From Cephalotus follicularis (taxonomy: Eukaryota; Streptophyta; Magnoliopsida; Oxalidales; Cephalotaceae), in the NCBI GenBank assembly GCA_001972305.1, contig BDDD01000375.1:1-64000 (forward strand): 64,000 bases of DNA, read 5' to 3'. The first letter of the stretch is position 1; the number at the start of each line of letters is the position of its first letter. The notes under the pieces were generated by a model, which saw only the letters and a program-made list of their open reading frames with translations, was not told the DNA's origin and did no database searches. The position numbers and the translations under genes were made by a program. Positions 46,406-58,524 of the stretch are shown here, piece by piece.

Positions 46406-46885
46406 ATATAGTGACTTTGATCTCCACCTTACCCAGTCCTTGCGCAGGGCTGGCAATCGGGTGGTCTTTGGGTATGATCGAATCTATACGAATATAAGTG
46501 AGTGCGCAATATGGGATTGTCACACCTGAGTGAAGGTGATCGGTTCTATTATGATCTTATTATACTTTGGACTTATGAAATGCTTGGCCAAGGTTAAGGT
46601 AGACTGGAAATTAGATTTCCGGAGAGTTTACCAAAGGTCCTTATAATGATCAGATATTTTAGTAATTGAGGTATTATCTAGGGTTGACACATATCCTTAC
46701 CCTAGACCTCAATCAGGGCCAAGCATGACAACGGATTATAGTACACGCGAACCGACAACTTAGAAAATCTAGGATTTATGAGGTGTGTAATAAATTATGG
46801 GAAAATTAATTAGATTAATTTTCTATCTGGATAATATTTGGATATTATCCCAATAGCATTTAAATTGGTAAGGACCATTTAAAAT
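46400..46885 (+). mobile_element. 3' LTR of copia-3, partial
   Basis: It starts TGTTAGATATAGTGAC. From 46590 to about 46880 it is nearly identical to 39620-39905 of the 5' LTR (AAGGTAGACTGGAAATTAG onward). About 15 bp after its start it jumps to an internal LTR block (GACTTTGATCTCC), so several hundred bases are missing. On the right it changes into minus-strand copia-4 LTR sequence after GGACCATTTA. Confidence 0.82.
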
Positions 46886-47087
46886 ATTCAAAATTTGTGA
46901 ACAGTGATCTTTCTTCTTGAAGCTCTTAGCTTTTCTTCAATAGATACCAAGGAAGATGGAAGAAGAAAATGTAGAAGAGAGAGACTTGAGAGTTCGGCCA
47001 AGAGAGAGTGTGAAAATCGAAATTGTGAGAGACACAATGTGAGACTCTAAGTCTCTAATCTTTTTCCTTATGGCCGACCATCCAATG
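46886..47087 (-). mobile_element. Copia-4 LTR, left piece
   Basis: On the minus strand this reads as the downstream part of a copia LTR (TTGGCCGAACTCTC, then CTTCTTCCATCTTCC). The next pieces of the same LTR are at 49219-49846 and 52319-52606, separated by two solo gypsy LTRs. CAATG at 47083-47087 is the left target duplication of the first insert. Its right part (47003-47087) belongs to the inverted repeat arm. Confidence 0.65.
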
Positions 47088-47136
47088 TGTAATGACTGGA
47101 AAATTTGGTTACAGTTATATGGAAATATGATTGCCA
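47003..47136 (-). repeat. Right arm of inverted repeat flanking copia-3
   Basis: Reverse complement of 39022-39163. It spans the boundary at 47087/47088 between copia-4 LTR and the solo gypsy LTR. Confidence 0.85.
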
Positions 47137-49218
47137 TTGTTAAGGTTGGAAAATATTTTATGTGCCCCCAGAAGAAAATTGAATATGGCTATTTGTTTTG
47201 GACTGGAAATGTTGTTGAATTCATATGGTTGTTCTGGGGCTTGTAATGTGTGCACGATAGTTGTGCGTTTTGTGCCATAAAGTGCTGACAACCTTATTTA
47301 AAGCATCGATAGTTTGGCTTTGTTATGCGAAGAAATGCCACAATTTCGACAAATTCATGGCACCAAATTTTTTAGTTGATGCGCCGACGCTTTTATTGTT
47401 TTTTATCAACGCTTAAAGCCCATTTTCTTTGTTAATGCATTTAACCGGCAACGCTTCGTGGTCTAAGCGGCGACGCTTAGCGCTTAACCTTTGACCCTTA
47501 AGGAATATTCCTCGAAAATGCTGGTTGTTTTGTCATTTAGCGCATTAAAAATATTAAAAACGGACGCGTGGCGAGCAACGGGTGGAAGGCGGTAAAAAAT
47601 TTAGCCGCCTTAAGTAAAAAGACGCCAGGTGTCGACACACGGACGGTGATGAACATTTTAAGTAGAAAATGACAAATCTAAGGCAGTTGTTTACTTCCTA
47701 TAAATACGGGGTAAGTAAACGGGTAAGTAAACATAGAAGCAGTAGTAAGTTCTGATAGAATTATTCTAAGAGAAGAGAGAAGGAGGGTCTGAGAGTCTGC
47801 GAGAGAAAGAGGAGAGAAAGAGAAGAAAAGAGAGGGAAAGTTCTGCTGAAATTACTTCAGTGTAGAAAAGAAGAGAAGGAGATTAAAGCAATGTAAGGAA
47901 AATCTTATTTTCGCCAAAGTATTTTATTCCATTTTTTTATTATTAAATATTGTATTTTCTGATATTTTGCTATAGCTTTACTTACCAGTTAAAAATTATG
48001 AATTCGTTGAAATATTTACGTTAACTTTATTTACAAATTTTAGCTTTTTGAATTCATTAAGATATTTACTTTAACGTTAATGCTTTAAATTTTTCTTTGA
48101 GAATTATACAACAAATTATTATGCTTTATGTATTCTGAAATTCTGCCAATTTTTATATGTTTATATTCTACTATTACGGAAGTTATGATTTTATCGTTTG
48201 AAGTTATTAAGATAATTTTATTGTTTTACGTTGCTATATGTAAACTCAGTTTTACAAATGTTGTACGAATTTATTTTTATGAATGCTTTTAGCTAATCAC
48301 TCGAAGTATCAAGAAAGGATTATTTTTTAAAAAAATGAGAAAAGGCAACAAACTGAGATGAACAACGACTGGATTGCGATCCAGGGTGGATTAATCTAGT
48401 AAAAGATTAATGTTATGAGCAGAGAATGCTCACGGACATGCATGTGGTGTAAGTTGGTGATCGGGGAAGTGCACAATGCCCCGATGACTGGTTCTATTGG
48501 GTTATTTAAGTTTATACAACCCCTCAGTTATTTATGACATGTTCTGATTCATGAGATATAGTCAGAAAAATAAATGAAATGTTCAGTTTCATGAGATATG
48601 AACAGAAAAGAATGAATGTGATTTTAAATAATAAATGAATGTGAAACGTGTTGGTTTTATACCAGAAAAGGATTTTAATGATGTTTTATTTTCAAGTATG
48701 GCTATGTTATATGCCAGAAAAATGTATGATTAAGAACATTTTGACAATAATTATCAAAAAGGAATTTCGATAACGTTTTTATAACTATGATTCTTACTGG
48801 GCTATTTAAGCTCATTCCTTGCAATATTTTGTTTTCAAATAAAATTTACAGGAGATGATTGACGTGGAAATTCGGACTTTAGAGGAAGCTCGGAAAGCAT
48901 ATCTTGAAAGAAATTATGTTATACATTAATGTTTTATATATACTGCTGTTGATGTAATAAGTTAATATTTTTCAGTTGTGAAATGAATCATGATGATGTT
49001 ATCTATGAACGTTAAAGTTTATGATGATTTAACTAAGAGTATGATGTTAGAAAATTTAATATAGAAAGTTGCAAATTATATATGAGATTATGAGAAGTTT
49101 GATCAATATTAGCAATTAGTAAGATTGTTAAAAAATTAAAAGATTTACCCCCACGTAACACACCGAATCCTCGAGATTCACTTTGAGCTTAAAGTGAACT
49201 CGGATCCGGGGCGTTACA
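47088..49218 (+). mobile_element. Solo gypsy LTR in copia-4
   Basis: 2131 bp from TGTAATGACTGG to GGGGCGTTACA, flanked by CAATG on both sides (47083-47087 and 49219-49223). The termini are of gypsy chromovirus type. A motif cluster with GCGCCGACGCTT and GCGGCGACGCTTAG lies at about 47295-47500, upstream of a TATA box CCTATAAATA at 47698-47707 followed by GA-rich leader sequence. No internal region remains. No coding region is recognised inside it. Confidence 0.87.
47698..47707 (+). promoter_or_regulatory. TATA box of the solo gypsy LTR
   Basis: CCTATAAATA, followed by CGGGG, lies about 610 bp into the LTR and 200 bp after the last palindromic motif. Confidence 0.65.
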
Positions 49219-49846
49219 CAATGACACAAGGCAAGGGAGACCGTTCCCTTGCCAATGCTTTGCCTTACACAGTGTAACAAGCCCCATGCTTTTGCCCATA
49301 CCTAGGTATGGTCCTTGAGTGTTTAACACTCAAGCTTCTCTTTAATTTAAATCCTCAATAGAGGACAAGGTTGGGGCAGCTATGCGAGGGGGAATATGAC
49401 TTGGCCGAATTGTGCATCTAATGGACAATTTCGGCCATGTCATGCATCCACATTCAATGTGCATGCTTTGCCGCCCCTAATGCTCTATCTTTCTCACACC
49501 CATGTGATAACTTGTAATACACTCAACCTTTGACTAGAATACTTGATTATGGTGTAGCCAAGTGTTCACCTCCTAAGGTGACAAATGCCACGTAAATCAA
49601 AGTACTCATGCAACATAGCATATCCAAGATGCCATCTTCCAACCAAATGACACATGCCCAACATATGTCTACAAATCCAATAACCAGGCAGGACCCTAAA
49701 GTTCGGTTGGAAATCCGGTGCGACGATAAATTCTCAGAGCATCCCAGGGTTCCGGTACGGCCACCCAATAGTCCTAGGCTATCCAAATAGTCCTGCAATG
49801 ATATCCAATAACTTTCCAGATCCGTAGAATTAATTCCAAATTAATT
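49219..49846 (-). mobile_element. Copia-4 LTR, middle piece
   Basis: Read on the minus strand, it follows the order of the copia-2 LTR: an AATTCC-ACTTT-GGGTCC-GCCT block like 18890-18910, then an ATATGTT-ATGCAT segment. It ends at the solo LTR target site TAATT (49842-49846). No gene is recognised; the small ORFs here have no domain. Confidence 0.65.
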
Positions 49847-52318
49847 TGTCACACCCCGCTTTCCACATGACATGCATATGTGGTGATATCATATATAAAT
49901 AATAATCCAGCATTCCAACATTAAACAACATTTATAAATTAAGTGGAAGCATTCCATGCGGGATCATAAAATCATCTGCACGCCGCCCATACTACGTGCT
50001 TATACAATACCAACAATTATCCTCTTACATATTGGAAATGTAAAGCATAACAACAACGAAGTATGATCGTTCACTACAAGTACAAACATAAAGAATAACA
50101 ACCTTAACAAAATAGAAGCTCTCTAAAAGCTTCAGCAGCACTTCCCGAACATCTTCACTTAATCTGAAATTGTAGGGGGTTAGCCGTTGTCCTCACTTGG
50201 CTAAGTAGGAAATAATGCATGATAATTGAATATATAATTGTAAACATGTATGACAATTATTTTGAAATAAACACATATATAAGTATTTCAATATATATAA
50301 GAAATCATGCCAAGTGGCCATAGACAATACAATTCAAGAATACCGCACAAGGGTACAATCAATCAATACAGTGGTTTGGGTGTCACATGTCGCTATCTCC
50401 TAGCACCAACTGTGCACCACCTAACTATCATCCTTCACTCCAAAGATGATAAGTCAGGTCAGTTCTGTCGGCATTTAGCAGGCAGGTAACAATCAGGATC
50501 TGCATTGCAGATAAGTATGGTGGAAGCTCTAGCCAACTCCTGGCACCTAGGACCACCCCGTAGCTAGTGTTGTCTCCTATCACTCGACTAACGGCAATAA
50601 CATAGACAATCAATTCAATGACAATATTACATATATTTATAATATGCAATATAGCAGTAGTTTTCATTTTGAGAAAACATAACAGTTCAATTAGTGGTTC
50701 TCTTGGGGAACTAAACGATAACAGTACCTCTTATAAGAGGAAAATAGCAATTGTATAACAATAAGATTTTCTGTATGAAATCTGTTGCTAAAAATCATTA
50801 TTTGCTTAAAGCATTAAGTTGGTATAATCCTTGAAATTTTTATAAAACAGTGGTAATTTCTTTAATAAACAGTAATGTCAGCTAACAATATAGCAGTTCA
50901 AGAATATTCACAACCACAACCAATTCAATCAGTTCAATTAAGCACTCCCACAATTACTGTCCTAAAGCGTCGGCAGTTTCAATTTAAGCATCGACGGTTG
51001 GAACTCAAGCATTGACACTGAACACATTATCAAGCGTAAAGCATCGACATTCTAAGTCTTAACATACGATTTTCACACCAAAGCGTCGACTGCCTGAACC
51101 TAAGCGTCGACGCTTCTGGCGTTCTTACCAATTTCCAGGAGCAACAACAAAATAGAGCATGCATAATTTTATTGAAATTCTCAGTCCAAATCAACATGCA
51201 ATCAAATCTCAACCATCACTACACATTATACATGTTATATGTTCAAGAACATGTCAAAACACCTACCTTAAAGGCAATCCCGAAATCAATTTGGATTGAT
51301 TTCTCTCTTTAATGTCCAAAGCTTTTCACCAACTTAATCTTCCAATCTCAGTAGAATTGATCTATACCATTGCATGTTCAAAGGTTCAGACATTTAACCA
51401 GTACATTTAACTAATTACCTAGTCAATTATCAGTTCCAACAGTAGCTTATCAATTATTTATCAAGCCTCAAATTTTACCCTTTTACAACTTCTCCTTTGA
51501 ACCCTTTACCAATTCTATTTCAATTCCAAACTTCTTAACCTTAATCATGTTAACAGAAGATATATATTTAGCTAACATTCTCCTAGTTACATCATCAACA
51601 TCAGCAAACTCGGATTGGTGACTTACCAGGAAGTTTCAGGCTTCAACTCCCTCTTCAAGTCCACTAGCTCCACATGCAAGGCATTAGAGCTTCCTCAGCA
51701 AGAATTTCGTCTTCTCTTAGTGTTTCTAGAACTTACTCTCATTCACAAACACTGGTATATAAGGCTAAATTCTTGGAGATTATCAGTCTAAATTAACTCC
51801 AACCAGTAGCATTTTCTTTCTCTCTCTCATATCCATGTCTTCATTTTCTTACTATTTTGTTTCTTCCCTCATTATTTTGCAGGTATAGACTTGCAGGTGG
51901 AATAACACATGCAAGACTCCTTAGTCTGGCATTATCAATAGCTGGTAATGTTTCCTTTGCATGGTTGACACGTCGCTGGACACTCAGCCTTGCAAGGAAC
52001 CATTTGGCGCCACTGCTCTGTTCTAACAGGCATGTATCACAATCCTGACACTGTGAAAAGCATCGATGGTTTCTCTCTGGGGTCGACGGTTTGTGTGTCT
52101 TAACCCAGCTCTCGACTGCACGTTTGTAGACAGGTCTGGGCTCAAAGCGTCGACGGTATGGCTTTAGGCGTCGACGGTTTAGCACCAGAATTTATTTCTT
52201 TACTTTTCATTTAAGAATTTCTTCTAAATTCATTCAATTCAAAGATAACCCAACATATAACCTCAAAATGCATATTTTATTCATACGATATACATTAATT
52301 GAAATTGTGGTTATTACA
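49847..52318 (-). mobile_element. Solo Tekay-type LTR in copia-4
   Basis: 2472 bp. On the minus strand it runs from TGTAATAACCACAATTTC (52318) to GCGGGGTGTGACA (49847), flanked by TAATT on both sides (49842-49846 and 52319-52323). It resembles the minus-strand Tekay LTR at 2641-5214, including the TTAGCCGTTGTCCTCACTTGG segment near 50180. GCGTCGAC motifs occur at about 50960-51115 and 52055-52180. No primer site or internal region is attached. Apparent ORFs (for example 51841-52185) lack any recognised domain. Confidence 0.94.
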
Positions 52319-52606
52319 TAATTTCCACATTGAACGATTTATTCCGGTTAACCAATACTTTCTACTGTCATCAGTATATGTGCAGCACTTCCCTTGTCAT
52401 CCTTGGCTCTGACGGCGGCCTAAGGCAAGGATACGTGTCAACCTTAAATATAACCGCGATAACTATAAATTTGAAAAAATATTTCTACTATCGATAGACA
52501 TCCCCGGAGACCTAGTCTCCAGTTTGTGGGCACCTGACCAAGTTTTCAAAGTCTGCAATGGACACAGATAATATAGAGCCGATCACTCTCACTAAGAGTG
52601 TGACGA
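52319..52606 (-). mobile_element. Copia-4 LTR, right piece
   Basis: On the minus strand this contains GGTTGACACGTATCCTTGCC, then GCCAAGGATGACAAGGGAAG, clear counterparts of the copia-2 and copia-3 LTR core (39690-39760). The TAAGAGTGTGACGA end is the site where Tekay E inserted; GACGA at 52602-52606 should be its target duplication, the partner being outside the window. Confidence 0.78.
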
Positions 52607-54698
52607 TGTAATTCCCGGGATTTTCACACATTGTAATAATTTAATTTCCTATGTAACCTTATCAAGAAATTAATGAGAATAATGAAATTCTGGACTTTGA
52701 TGATGTTCTCTCTTTTTAATGGTTGAAATTTGAAAAAGGAATTTCAAAGGAGTTCTTTGATTTAAGTATTGAAATTTCGGGCTAAAGCGTCGACGCCTAT
52801 ACAGCGAAGATGCGCACGTGAACCATGCACATGCATGTCGACGCCCTTTAGGTAAAACGCTATAAGCGTCAACGCCTGCATGTAAATGTCACCGCTTTGT
52901 GTCGTGTTCCTACTACGCACAGACAGCAAATGGACGTGTCGCATGGAGGCATTTTTCATGCCACTTTTTAGGTGCCTTCCCATGCGTTTTATGACGTGTT
53001 GATCATGAATCGAGATTCCCTGAAGTACCAGAAACAAAAAAAGGTAGATAGGAGTGGGGTTCTGGGCATGCATGAACTGGGAGAAGGAAAAAATGGACAC
53101 CTGTTGCACCAGGTTGCACAAGAGAGAGAGGAGAAGGAATCAATGAGTGCATGCAGAGAAAACATAATAACAACTGTATAAAGTCGGCTCCTCTCATCCC
53201 TCTCGTTGGTCACTGAAAGAGGAAACCAGAGATTGAAGAGAAACAATGAGAAAGAGAAAACCATAAAAGGTTTGGAGAGAGAGAGAGAGCTAAAAACTCC
53301 ATTGTTGAGCAAGGGAGAGCTTGGAACTCGGATAACAACTGCTGGAGCACACCTGGGAGCACTCAAGTTGAACCTGGTAGCTCAAAGGGACTGATTGAGT
53401 ACTAGAAGTCGTGGACTTTCGTCTTCTAACTTGAAGCCAGAGATAGGGGAAGCCATAAATGTATTTTGTGTTTAATACTTGGTATTTCATCAGTGATGTT
53501 TATGCATAGATTGCATGGCCTGTTGAACTATTTTTAATCACTAAATTAATGCCATGTTTTACTAGGATGTGTAATATGTCATTGCATGTCAGTTTCCTTG
53601 TTTTATTACATGTCTTTGGGCATGTATCCGGATTGAATTTGTACTGGGTTGAAATGTCGTGAAGAAGAAGACGAAGTATGGGCAAGACCGTCAACACTCT
53701 GGTAAAAGCATCGATGCTTTGGGCTCCGAGATGCGATAGTTTTACTGAATGCGTGTTAAGATGTCGACGCCTATGGCAGAAGACATCGACGACTAAGGTA
53801 CAGAAAGCACTGACGCTAAGGATAGAGCATCGACGCCCAAGGGAAAGACATCGACGCTTTAAAGGCTATTTGGACCAAATTCCCTTATATGACGTAGTTC
53901 TATCCTGATTCCAGTTTAGATGCATTAGAACATATGTTTGCATTGCATATGTACTGTTTTGACTGTTTATTGATTGTGTTTAGTTTCTAAAATTGTTTCA
54001 ATATTCTATAAATGCTAATGTGATTTCAAAAATCATTATTTAAGTACAACAATATATATTAGACAAATACATATTTTTGAACGAACTGGGGAGTGAATCC
54101 CATTACTATTACTATTTAAAGTATTTTCTATGAGACGGAAATACATGATTTCAAGTAATTTTAAATGACTTCAAGTAAACTGATATATTTTTGATCAAGT
54201 AATTATTTTATAAAATTGCTTCAACCGTATTGTTACTGTGACTATTTTCGGTGTTTGCACTGTGACTATGCTGCGTTTGGGCTGTGTTTGTGTTTGCGCC
54301 ATACTAGTTGTGTGGTGGAGATTGCCAGTGATGACTGGTGATAGGGTTGACCTAGGAGCCAGGAGTTGGCCGGGTGACTCACTTTATTGTACTGTGGCCT
54401 ACTTAGTGTCGTCCGGAGGTGGGGCCGAAGTTAGGAGTGCGACGTGGGGCCAGGAGTTGGCGACGTTGTTCGTACTGACTGATTGCTTGTTAGTCCCTTT
54501 GTGGACATACTATATACTATTTACTGGTCCTCACGGACACTACTGTTACTGTTGACGTAGCCCTGGCCGGGTTACTACTGTACTATTGAAACATATATAT
54601 TTTCAAATATATATACATATTGTTACCGTACTATACTGCATCATCTATGCATACATTACATGACATGCATTTAATGTTGATCCCAATTGCACTTATGC
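52607..54698 (+). mobile_element. 5' LTR of Tekay E, left part
   Basis: It starts TGTAATTCCCGGGATTTTCAC, matching the 3' LTR start at 61251. GTCGACGC clusters lie at about 52785-52890 and 53700-53870. The LTR is interrupted at 54699 by a solo LTR and resumes at 56871. Without the insert it is about 2.5 kb. TATGC at 54694-54698 is the left target duplication of the insert. Confidence 0.9.
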
Positions 54699-56870
54699 TG
54701 TAACGCCCGGTATTTTCCTGAATGTAATATTTTGATTTATGATGTAATCATTAAACTTGATTTAATGAGAACGTGGAGCTTTTGGACTCAAAAGATGCTT
54801 GCAAACCCTAGTTATGGACTTAGAAATGGAGTGTGTATGATAAAGTTTGAAACGACGCTGTTTTGGCCAAAAGACATCGACGTCTTTTGGAAAGACGTCG
54901 ACTCCTTTGTGAGCTAGGGCACACGTGAATGCATGGGCATGCACGTCGACTCGGGAAGGAGGCATCGACACCTTCTTATGATTGGACAAAGACATCGACG
55001 TCCAAGGAAAGACGTCGACGCCTTTGTATGAATGGACAGCACGTTCTTCGTCTGCAGAGTCAACATGCACGGGATTTGTTTAAGGGGCTTACCTAACGCC
55101 TTTTTTTTTGAGTGCTTTGTGGCGTGTTGTGCATGTGGGTGTGTTTCCAGAACATGCCTCACATGGCTCATGCAAGGGGGAATCCTCACCTGCTACATGC
55201 AATGTAAAGGAGGGTTAAAGAATGTAAAAGAAAATGCAGAAAGGGAGTGGGTGAGAGAGTGTGGGAATGTGGCTGTCAAAATGCCAGAATGTGTATGTCG
55301 GGGGAGAGCTTCTGCATAAAGGACACCCTCCCCACTTGTCCCTCTCATTTTACAATACCAGAAGAGAGAGAGAGATAGTGACTGTGTGTATTCCACCATT
55401 ATTGAAGCTTGGAGTTGGACCTTGAAGCTACTGGTGCAGCTACGGGACGGACTTGAGAGGCTGCGGTGACTTCGTGGAATACTAAAAGAGGTGGACTTTC
55501 GGTTTCTAACTTGAAACCAGAGGTAGGGGAAAGCCATACTGTAAATTCGAGTTTAATATCCATGCATAGGTTATGATTTTGAGTGTGTAAAAATGCATGT
55601 TTCTTGTACTGGTTTTGCTACTGGATTGATGTTATGACATGATAGACATGTTGGGAGTATCTGTGTGTTGGTTGGTTGCTATGAAAACCCGTTGTTATGC
55701 ATGATTGCGGATTGTTATAGCCACTGTTCAAGGAATCGTGAGGTTGAAGACGACTCCTGTTGAAAAGACATCGACTTCTTTAGATTAACATCGACGTCTT
55801 TTAGGGTTTTGCTTCGTTACTGACTGAAAGGGATCGACGTCTTTGGGAAGACATCGACACCTTAGGCTGTTTACCTGGTCTCTGTTGAAAAAGGCATCGA
55901 CGCCTTTTAGTTAGACATTGACGCTACTTCATGATACGCTGTCGTTTGGGGTTCCTTCTGTAGAAGAACACGAGGCCTGGACTTCGACGCACGACTCGAA
56001 GACATCGACGTCTTTGGGAAAGACGTCGACGTCTTTTGTTACTGTTTGGAGATTTCTTCATTGGATGACACGGAACGATCTCGATTCCTGTTAGGGTGCA
56101 TTTGAGCATATGTATACATTGCATATGTACTGTTTACTGCCTGATTGTGTACCGTTTGAGTATTGTTTATGATTACAAAAGTGTTGATACTTTAGAAATG
56201 CACAAATGAGCTCGGAATGGGAAATTTTGGGTATGAAAATATATATAGATCAAATAAACGTGTTTTCAACCGAACGGGTGAACGATTTATACTACTGAAA
56301 TTGTTACTGATATTTTCTACTGAAAATACTTATTTTCAAATGTTGTCAATTTTGGAAACATTTTGGAAAATAATTTTCTTATATGTATAAACTGGGTCTC
56401 CACTGCACTGCATCATTTATGCATTCATATCATGACATGCATTGAGTTAATCCCGATTTACTGTTATGACTTAGCCGAGTGAGGACAAAGGCTAACCCCC
56501 TACTGTAACAGATTGATGGAGTGGTCTTGACATGGAGCAAGCACGGAGATTTAAAGAGAAGACTTGTTATTTTCTCTTATCTTGGGTTGTTGAACATTTA
56601 TCATGTTATTTGGTTTTGTAACATTGGATATTTGTTATCTTGTACCGTTTTGTTCACGCTCCGTTTTATGGGCGATTGACTTTATGACTTGTATTTGGGT
56701 AGCGTACGGTATGGGACGTACGTTACGTGTTGACAGCTTATGTTCTTTCATGCTTCCGCAACTGTTATGTTTGAAAAAGTTTTGAATTTTACGGTTTTCA
56801 CATGAGCTGTATTTTAAGTTAATTGCCTTTACTGCTTTAATGCTGCGTTTGTTGTAAACGGGGTGTGACA
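54699..56870 (+). mobile_element. Solo Tekay D-type LTR inside the Tekay E LTR
   Basis: 2172 bp from TGTAACGCCCGG to GGGGTGTGACA, flanked by TATGC on both sides (54694-54698 and 56871-56875). It is closely similar to the Tekay D 5' LTR. It carries motif clusters at about 54870-55025 and 55765-56036, including the perfect 18-bp palindrome at 56019-56036. ORFs inside it are shared with the other LTR copies but have no domain. Confidence 0.95.
55765..56036. repeat. GACGTCGACGTC motif array in the solo LTR
   Basis: About nine units. The last (56019-56036) reads AAAGACGTCGACGTCTTT, identical to its own reverse complement; the others mostly have GACATCGACGTC or GGCATCGACGCC. Confidence 0.88.
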
Positions 56871-57310
56871 TATGCTTAGCTGAGTGAGGACAAAGGCTAA
56901 CTCCCTGCTTACAGATTGATGCAGTGGACCAGCTTTGGGAACCAGCATGGATGCAGAACAAGTTTTAATAATGTTTTTACTTGGGGTTATGTCCCTTTGG
57001 GGTTTTGTTAAGCTGGTTATGTATTGAATGGGTGTTGTGTACCGTACTTCCGGTTTACTTGTCTTATGATGTTATTAGATAATGTATTTTGGATCACGCT
57101 CCGTTTGTGGGCTTTTAACTGTGACAGACATGTATTTGGTAACTTGTAGTATGGGATGCACATTACGTGCTTTTCAGCTTATGGGTTTTAATGCTTCTGC
57201 AACTGATATCATGTTTGAAAAATTTAAATTCTTGGTATTTTCCATAAGCTAAATCTTCTATGTTAATTGGCTTTACCATATCTCCTGTTTATGGAAATCG
57301 GGGTGTGACA
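56871..57310 (+). mobile_element. 5' LTR of Tekay E, right part
   Basis: It resumes TATGCTTAGCTGAGTGAGG, the block that other Tekay LTRs carry uninterrupted, and ends GGGGTGTGACA at 57310. The primer site follows at 57314-57325. Confidence 0.9.
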
Positions 57311-57313
57311 GCA

Positions 57314-57325
57314 TGGTGTCAGAGC
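57314..57325 (+). promoter_or_regulatory. Primer-binding site of Tekay E
   Basis: TGGTGTCAGAGC lies three bases after the LTR end, with one difference from the tRNA-Met site. Confidence 0.85.
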
Positions 57326-57471
57326 ATATTCCATATATGCTTAGCTAGGATATTATCCTCGGCAATTAAACGATTAGATAAGGAACTTATTCAAGCTAAT
57401 GAATTCCTTGGTGATTAACGAATTGTTTCCTTGAGATGATTACTGATGACATCTTTTCCATATAGGAACAA

Positions 57472-58524
57472 ATGGACAGAAGGAGAACATGTGCTAGAGC
57501 TAGAGTTGCTGGAGCAAATGCCCATGAGGAAGCGAATGTTCCGCAAGGGGTGAATGTTCCCCTAGATGAGAGAGATCCGATGACCCGTATTGTGGATTAC
57601 TTTCAGCAATAGATGGCCTTTAATATGGCTAATGCGGAGGAGATGTGCCAATACGACGCGCAAGCTCAACCACGACATAGAGCTCCTGACCATTGCCCGT
57701 GAGAGGATGGTAATAACTTTGGAAGGAACCTTGAAAGATTCATGCGGCAGAATCCACCTAGTTTCCGGGGGGGAACTTGATGCAACCATTACTGAGAGAT
57801 GGCTGTAGGATTTGGAGAAAATATTTGAAGTGATGGACTGTACGGACGATCACAAACTGAAGTTTGATGTATACCTTCTATGGGGTGAGGCCACTCATTG
57901 GTGGGAGATGGTCAAAGTAAAGTGGGAATCTTAAAGGCTTGACAGCACTTGGGACAGATTCCAGACAGAGTTCTTGGAGACCTATGTTCCACAGATTGAG
58001 CAAGAACGATGGGAGACGGATCTCTTGGAGTTGTGACAGGGGGAGATGACAGTGACAGAGTATCAAGCAAGGTTCATAGAGCTAGCCAGACATTCACCCT
58101 ATCTGGTGGCTGATGATGGGAAAAAGATACGGAGATTTTTGAGGGGTCTGCGGCAGGATCTTCGGTCAAGAATCAGAGCTATGGAACTGGGGACTTTTGT
58201 GGAGGTCACTCAGAAAGCAAGACTACTGGAGAGCATATACATTGAGGACCGAGCAGAGAGGGCTCACGCACAGCAGAATAAACAGAGTCCTACGCAATCT
58301 AGGCCAGCATCATCGAAATGGCAAGACGGTGGTTCTCTAACGAAATCGTCCAAGAACAAATCTCAGCAGACAGCTTCGCAAGGTTCTCCCAGCCAATGGA
58401 GTAATGCTAGATCCGGAGGTTGTTTCCATTGTGGTCATGTGGGCCACCAACAGAAAGATTGTTGGAGGTACAATGGCTGGTGCTTGAGGTGCGGGGCACC
58501 TGGCCATTCGGTAAAAGATTGTCC
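57472..58524 (+). pseudogene. Tekay E gag, broken
   Basis: It begins MDRRRTCARARVAGANAHEE at 57472, as in Tekay D. The gag domain is recognisable (GEATHWWEMVKVKWES, TVTEYQARFIELARHSPY) but has stops near 57608, 57700, 57806, 57932 and 58034 and a frameshift near 57770. Two zinc knuckles survive: CFHCGHVGHQQKDC (near 58421) and [14 protein letters not shown] (near 58481). Directly after the second knuckle the sequence jumps into reverse transcriptase; the whole protease is missing. Confidence 0.9.

Noticed and set aside
49547-49798. 83-codon minus-strand ORF between two solo LTRs
   Set aside because: The region aligns in order with copia LTR sequence, and the frame has no domain.
51841-52185. 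114-codon minus-strand ORF in the solo Tekay-type LTR
   Set aside because: It lies inside non-coding LTR sequence and spans GTCGAC motifs; no family is recognisable.
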